A DNA stretch of 64,000 nt. Origin: Siphonodentalium dalli (lineage: Eukaryota; Mollusca; Scaphopoda; Gadilida; Siphonodentaliidae). Position 1 is the first letter of the stretch. Each line of letters starts with the position of its first letter. A program made the position numbers and the translations under genes. Where the stretch lies: positions 117,785,509 through 117,849,508 of the forward strand of contig CP136068.1 of assembly GCA_032622095.1 (NCBI GenBank), in the 5' to 3' direction. The notes under the pieces were generated by a model. That model worked only from the letters and a program-made list of their open reading frames with translations, did not search any database and was not told the DNA's origin. Below, piece after piece: positions 59,601 to 64,000 of this stretch.

Positions 59601-62600
59601 GCAGTAATATTAAAATATATTGTCCTGTTCAAAACTAACAAATACATGTCTATTGATTATTGGTGTGATATCCAGTATCCTTCAGATTATTTTATAAGGG
59701 CTTTAGTCCAGTTATGATAAATCCACACATTAAAAATATAGGGCTTCCATACATACAGAATATTTTCCAACTTGACAATCGTTCCTTGTGTTCAACTGAG
59801 TGAGTTCATGTGAGGTTCATGGAAATTTATTTGGCAAGCTTGATTCTAAAGTGTCTAGCTTTATGGGCTTGAAATTCCGAATGCAATCCTGTTGCGTTGT
59901 GAGCTCAGAGTGAGTTAGAAGAAAAATACAAGCATCAGTTGATATGCAGATATAAATATATACAAATCTACATTCTGCAGGTAGCCATGCATGCTATGCA
60001 ATCCTCACTCATGTTTCAACTTATCAAGGAAAAATTATCACATTACCAATGACTATGATAGTCAGATGTTTTTGTAGATTTTGTAGATTTGTGGATGTTG
60101 TAGATTTTGTAGATTTGTGGATGTTGTAATGCAATATAGATCTCAATTATAGTTGCACAAATTTATTTTTCATTTCGTCCCTTTAAATTGACTTTTATTT
60201 TTTTATGTATGTATATGTGCCACTCCAAAAATGTCAGTAAAAGTACTGTTAACCGTTCGGTTTGATGTTATAGGCACAGGAGATATATATATATACTTTA
60301 CATGTCAAATATTGTGAACCCTGCAGGTACGTGTATGTGTGTCAGTCGCCTTATGTGTGTGATGTACATGCAGTAACTACATGTGTTGCATTTGTCAATA
60401 TTAATGGGTTCCAGGAGCCCAGATGTTACTAGTGTAGAGCCCATTTAATTTTCATGAGACTGGTGGACTTCATGTCTATACTCCTAAATAAACATGACTC
60501 TGAGTCTTATCAGACCAAGACGGTATTGTGTAGGTTTTACTAGAATTATATTTAGAAAAGACTCAACCATTATTTTTCCATTACCCTATTTATCACAATA
60601 TATTCATTTGGCAGTATTCATCCCAAGTTTAGTGGTGATGCTAATAAATTTGGTATGATAGTCAGGTAGAGCAAAGCGATCTGAACAAATCAAGGATAAG
60701 CCACTATGTGTAGTGTACATTAAAAAACATGTATATTGTGAAATATTTTAATAATGGGTGCTGGTTTTTACAAACTGGCCATAATTGAGATGACTATTCC
60801 TGTTGTTTACCAAACATCAGCGTACACATTAAATATTTTGAAGTATATATGTTCTTGAATGTTTCACACAGACACTGACTTTTGCACAAATTGCTCGGAT
60901 TAGCCAAACAATGCAAAAAGAACCAACTTTAGGTAAAATGATGGTACTATTTCTTAACAGAATCGCCGTGACCTAAAAACATCGATCATAGCAATCCAGC
61001 AGTACCCATCAGCAAAATATAAAATTAGCAGGACCACTTAACCTGGGGTGGTATTGAAAATGAAAATATCTTTAACATGGTAAGTTATGAGGGCTATTAG
61101 CTATTATGAAGAATTATGTTAGTGAAATTATAGACCCTCATCTGCTCCAACCTGAAACTATCATGGCCAATGAAAACTAATGTGGGACCAACAAAGGCTC
61201 ATTCTACTATTGATTGAATAGTGATGATTCCATCATTTCCTAAAACTTTTTGTGAGATGAGGTGTCCTTTTGGAAGAATTGATTACTTCTGAAATATATA
61301 CTGGTATATATGGTCATCTCTCATCTGATTACAACATGTTTTTACTATGCCCAGATGCAATACCCATTTTAAGATCGCAACATGTGGCTGCTGCATGAAG
61401 CAAACAGCTGGTCATTCCATTTAGTAAAAGTGTTTAGCATTTTTCATAGCTTGGTCACTTAAATCAGATCGGCTGTTAAATGTTGATAACAAATTTTGAA
61501 AACCTGTTTTGTTCAATCTGTACATTTCTGTTGATTAGAGCACAATTGTTACCTGATTTTTGGTAAAGCACACCAGTTTCCAAGGCATGTTCAGTCGGGA
61601 AGAGCTCATGTTGTGTGTCGGGGTCAACACATCCTCAGCAGCAATTTCCAGCTAATCCCATTGTGTGTTGTCAATTGTGCTCTTAAGTTGATCAGAGAAT
61701 GTGGATAGTTCTTTTAAAAAGTGTCCTTGTGGTATTGTATACTTGTGGTGCATTACATGCTGAAATCGGTTTTTGGCAATTATCTTAAAAAACATTGACT
61801 TTTGGATATGGAAATGTATTACTGACCCCCCATAATGTGGATTTTCATGGTCAAAAGCTCCCTGAAGGTCAATCCCATCCGATAATGGTACAGACATTAT
61901 ACCTATATGTGGCACCGATGGATATAGATAAATAAAATTCTAATTGGGGGCTCAGCTTTGAGATAAAAGTGCTGAACCCAAAATTGGGGTTCAGGCCCTC
62001 AAATTTTTTTTTTATTTTTGGTTTTTGGCAATTATCTTAAAAACCATTGACTTTTGGATATGAAAATGTATTATTGACCCCCCATAATGTGGCCATTCCG
62101 CACATTTTGAGTGGTCACACGACCCCCTATGTCCAACGGTTCTGGAGATATAGTCACGACGGATGGTAGTACTTCGCACAAAAAGGGGCGTGGCCATTTG
62201 ACCCATTTCGTCAATGGGAAATGTGTTACCAACCAAATATTGTTCGTGTACCTTCAATTAGTGGATTCATGAAGAGTTTTGCTCTGGACATACAAGTGCA
62301 TACAAAACCACCATGAGCTACTAGAGTACATAGGTCGCCTCGCATATATAAGAGAATGCATTGGCTTATTAAAAATGATAATATTGTCAAAGAATGTAGA
62401 AAAATATTAGAAAAATTGTTACAAAATGTAAGAAAAAATTGAATGTAAGAAAAACTGGTAAAAAGTGTTTAAAAAAGTATTTTTTTAGGCCAATGCATTC
62501 TCTTATATATGCGAGGCGACCTATGGTCGACTCGCATATATAAGAGAATGCATTGGCACAGGGCATAACTGTAACCATCACAATGTGGTCAATGAACCGG

Positions 62601-63737
62601 TTCCAATGATATCCATATTTGTATGGTGTTATTGAGACAGACCGAAGATATTTTAGGCTGTTGAAGCTTTATTTGGGCGTTTTTGGCCGTTTTGTTGGGT
62701 AAAGGGTTAATAAAATTTAAATCGAAACCGTTTTGGGTTAGAGACTTGATTGGTGGCGTGACTTCCTGACCCTGATATTACTCACCTACGTTTACCGCAT
62801 TTTGGTTTCCAGGTGACGTGAGCCAGTACGGAAAGGTCAACCCGAAGAACGTAGACACTCCTATCACAAAGAGATTTCGTGGTGAATTCAGGTCGACGAA
62901 TTGTAGATTGGACAAGCCCACAGCCATTATCATTCCTGAATAAAAACAGTTTATTTTAATTAGGCCCTGTCCTATGTGACAGCATAAAACCACAATGTGC
63001 ATGTTTTTATAGCATAAATTAATACGATTAATACACTTAATTGCACACAAGTTGACCCATCTGTAAATGATGCAGAAAACAACATTGTAGATGGCAATTG
63101 TGTAACAAAAACAAGAGATTTACCTTGAAAATTTCACTGTATCTGGGCGTAAAATCCGCTATATAAAGGTACAGGGGGATTGCTTCAGCGTAAACCAGCA
63201 TCTATAGTCCTGTACCGATATCACAAGGTGTGTAAACCAGCATATATAGTCCTACCGATATCACAAGGTGTGTAAACCAGCATATATAGTCCTACCGATA
63301 TCACAAGGTGTGTAAACCAGCATATATAGTCCTACCGATATCACAAGGTGTGTAAACCAGCATATATACATGTAGTCCTACCGATATCACAAGCTGGTCT
63401 ACGTCGAAGGAAACTTGGATTTGCGTGTGGTATCTGAGCATGTGATAGGAATGATGGTGATTCGTCGGATCCACCAATCTGCCCAGTCAACTCGGCGTGA
63501 TTCTACGACACTGTTGTGATAATATGTATATATAACTGGTTGAGGACCCATATAGTGACGGAATGGTTATCATAACATTCAAATAAACTAGTTGATGTTG
63601 AACTTACCGAACATTGTAATGAATACTCCCCCGACAACCGGTTCTGGTAGGGTGACGAACAGAGCACCAAATTTACCCAGACATCCCAGAACGATCATCA
63701 CAACGGCACCCGCTTGGACAACCAAGCGACTGGCAAC
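53426..63737 (-). CDS. SLC23: SLC23-family nucleobase/ascorbate transporter gene, C-terminal 211 residues (partial)
   Basis: Four exons (63737-63608, 62935-62786, 57591-57496, 53685-53426) join in consistent phase. They encode the last helices and cytosolic tail of an SLC23 (NAT family) permease. Vertebrate SLC23A1/A2 are Na+-ascorbate transporters; other NAT members carry nucleobases. Landmarks: [87 protein letters not shown]. The NAT signature and substrate-binding helices lie upstream, outside the window, so the substrate cannot be read here. It ends with a stop, so it is separate from the SLC28 gene that follows on the same strand. Confidence 0.93.
54296..55212 (+). repeat. Minisatellite, 55-bp unit, about 16.6 copies
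   Basis: Unit aggaacctacgtcactaatg, then taatctctaaaccgtcgctt, then cagacgttcaaggtc; about 5-10% divergence between copies and a few short deletions. In the last SLC23 intron region, upstream of the terminal exon. Confidence 0.92.
55310..55566. mobile_element. S1: S-family hairpin element
   Basis: TTAACCCTTTGAGTGCCAGG ... CCTGGCACTCAAAGGGTTAA, 20-bp perfect ends. One hairpin (55362) whose right arm has gained an extra (TA)n stretch. Poly-T interior. Confidence 0.87.
55697..56205 (+). repeat. Minisatellite, 50-bp unit, about 10 copies with 16-bp insertions
   Basis: Unit tgaggtcatggattatataa, acagaaggttacctctcgtg, atcctcaaca. Two units carry the same agttttttattattaa insert at 55815 and 55980, so the variant was copied within the array. 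Confidence 0.9.
56345..56795 (-). mobile_element. tRNA-derived SINE
   Basis: On the minus strand: tRNA-like head with A-box CAGCCGAGAGGTAGC and B-box-like GGGGATCGCAACC (56770 to 56710), a body containing gcgcacgttaaagaacgct, and a tail tgaagaagaagtat. In a SLC23 intron, same orientation as the gene. Confidence 0.65.
57310..57442 (+). mobile_element. Retroelement 3' end with (TATCC)n tail
   Basis: gggggaaacagg...ttccccccagc hairpin, aaataaaaa, then four tatcc units; a usual LINE/SINE 3' end structure. It lies 54 bp past the SLC23 exon donor. Confidence 0.6.
57496..57591 (-). CDS. SLC23: SLC23 exon ([22 protein letters not shown])
   Basis: 96 nt, acceptor tttcttcag|GAAATG, donor CCAG|gtaaat, phase 1/1. 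It encodes [20 protein letters not shown] and [11 protein letters not shown] between split Gly codons. Family sequence DQxxxVLLtTxMFVGGxxAFxLDNTxPG aligns directly; one usual Gly is Ala here. A longer open frame on the plus strand over this exon (57285-57815) is a shadow. Confidence 0.95.
58380..62710. mobile_element. P6: piggyBac-like MITE split by a 3.9-kb insertion
   Basis: Left part 58380-58444 (TTAACCCTTTACCCAACAGA to cgaccat); right part 62329-62710 (cataggtcgcc to TTGTTGGGTAAAGGGTTAA). The right hairpin (62490) is intact. Removing 58445-62328 and one CAT restores a normal P element. Confidence 0.88.
58445..62328. mobile_element. X: 3.9-kb foldback element, 3-bp target duplication CAT
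   Basis: Inverted ends of roughly 490 bp (58445-58935 and 61845-62328) starting TACTAGAGTAGCTCATGG. Flanked by CAT. The left arm keeps gtcgtgactatatctccaga and accattatcggatgggattg as inverse copies in the right arm. A partial extra arm copy lies at 61760-61850. The 2.9-kb centre has no long open frame; it holds a gtagattttgtagattt repeat near 60070 and an inverted copy of the 26.7-kb dispersed repeat. Confidence 0.82.
62786..62935 (-). CDS. SLC23: SLC23 exon ([19 protein letters not shown])
   Basis: 150 nt, acceptor tttattcag|GAATGA, donor GTAG|gtgagt; it completes and starts Gly codons at both ends (phase 1/1). It encodes [49 protein letters not shown]. [20 protein letters not shown] is almost invariant in SLC23A1/A2. 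The next intron (about 5.2 kb) holds the split P6 element. Confidence 0.97.
63188..63396 (+). repeat. Minisatellite, 40-bp unit, about 5 copies
   Basis: Unit gtgtgtaaaccagcatatat, agtcctaccgatatcacaag. Between two SLC23 exons. Confidence 0.9.
63608..63737 (-). CDS. SLC23: SLC23 exon (CLGKFGALF ... LPEPVVGG)
   Basis: 130 nt, acceptor cacattccag|GTTGCC, donor TTCG|gtaagt, phase 0 in and 1 out. It encodes [43 protein letters not shown] and the first base of a Gly. ILGCxGKFGALFxxxPxPxxGGxF is a hallmark SLC23 segment. It is the most upstream SLC23 exon visible; no further exon was recognised in 63738-64000, where a T-family element begins. Confidence 0.95.
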
Positions 63738-63913
63738 CTGGAATGTGATTCATAGAGAAATAATAACCATGTAGATGTAGACCCCCTCCCCAACATTGGT
63801 CAAAAGTTTCAACAGTTGGAAAGTTCATGCCTGACACAACATTAGTTAGACATTTTACACCACGCAAATATAGGTTGAAATTCTTCTCATTGTTTGATTT
63901 TTCCAACCAATAT

Positions 63914-64000
63914 TTAAAGGTACTCAACCCGATAAAACTCCTCTCAATTACTATTTCAATGGCGTCGGGGGTCAAAAATATTTGATTCGAGTCGAGGAAG
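63914..64000 (-). mobile_element. T5: T-family element, cut by window edge
   Basis: TTAAAGGTACTCAACCCGAT start; the interior matches the right half of T2/T3 in reverse orientation (gtcaaaaatatttgattcga). Confidence 0.7.

Overview
This window looks like AT-rich, intron-rich, repeat-laden animal genomic DNA. The dispersed sequences near 31.4-31.7 kb and 46.9-47.1 kb (ggccataact-type stretches, cttcgtca-type ends) and the frequent acatgta runs suggest a mollusc, probably a bivalve. That placement is an inference from repeat style, not a database match.

Two host genes could be rebuilt exon by exon, both on the minus strand. Every junction has GT-AG borders and matching codon phase, except the last SLC28 exon, which is a weaker call. 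(1) The C-terminal 211 residues of an SLC23 (nucleobase/ascorbate transporter) gene: exons at 63608-63737, 62786-62935, 57496-57591 and 53426-53685, with the stop at 53426. Its N-terminal half lies beyond the right edge. (2) An apparently complete SLC28 (concentrative nucleoside transporter, CNT) gene: 11 coding exons from the ATG at 44674 to a proposed stop at 2465, about 674 aa, close to the family length. The two genes are head to tail with about 8.75 kb between them. Together they pair a nucleobase-type and a nucleoside-type permease. The SLC28 protein keeps the known ribose-contact residues but has Met-Ala-Asn where the family has the nucleobase-contact Gln-Thr/Ser-Glu.

The rest is mostly introns and intergenic DNA filled with mobile elements. 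The commonest are short non-autonomous elements carrying a 67-bp near-perfect hairpin (about 25 full, split or decayed copies). The hairpin sits inside four families with different terminal repeats: three TTAA-flanked, piggyBac-like families (called P, R and S here) and one family with 4-bp A/T target duplications (Q). Other TTAA-flanked elements (T, U, V, W) start with AG rather than CC. There are also hAT-like elements with 8-bp target duplications, a decayed non-LTR retrotransposon (14.9-17.8 kb), tRNA-derived SINEs, a composite array of CA-tailed units (8.7-11.8 kb, with a matching copy at 4.7-5.5 kb), several minisatellites, and a perfect 260-bp palindrome near the left edge.

Layout: 0-2 kb, flank with the palindrome; 2.4-44.7 kb, SLC28 with its introns full of elements; 44.7-53.4 kb, intergenic; 53.4-64 kb, the 3' half of SLC23, including a 3.9-kb foldback element inserted at the tip of a P-element hairpin.
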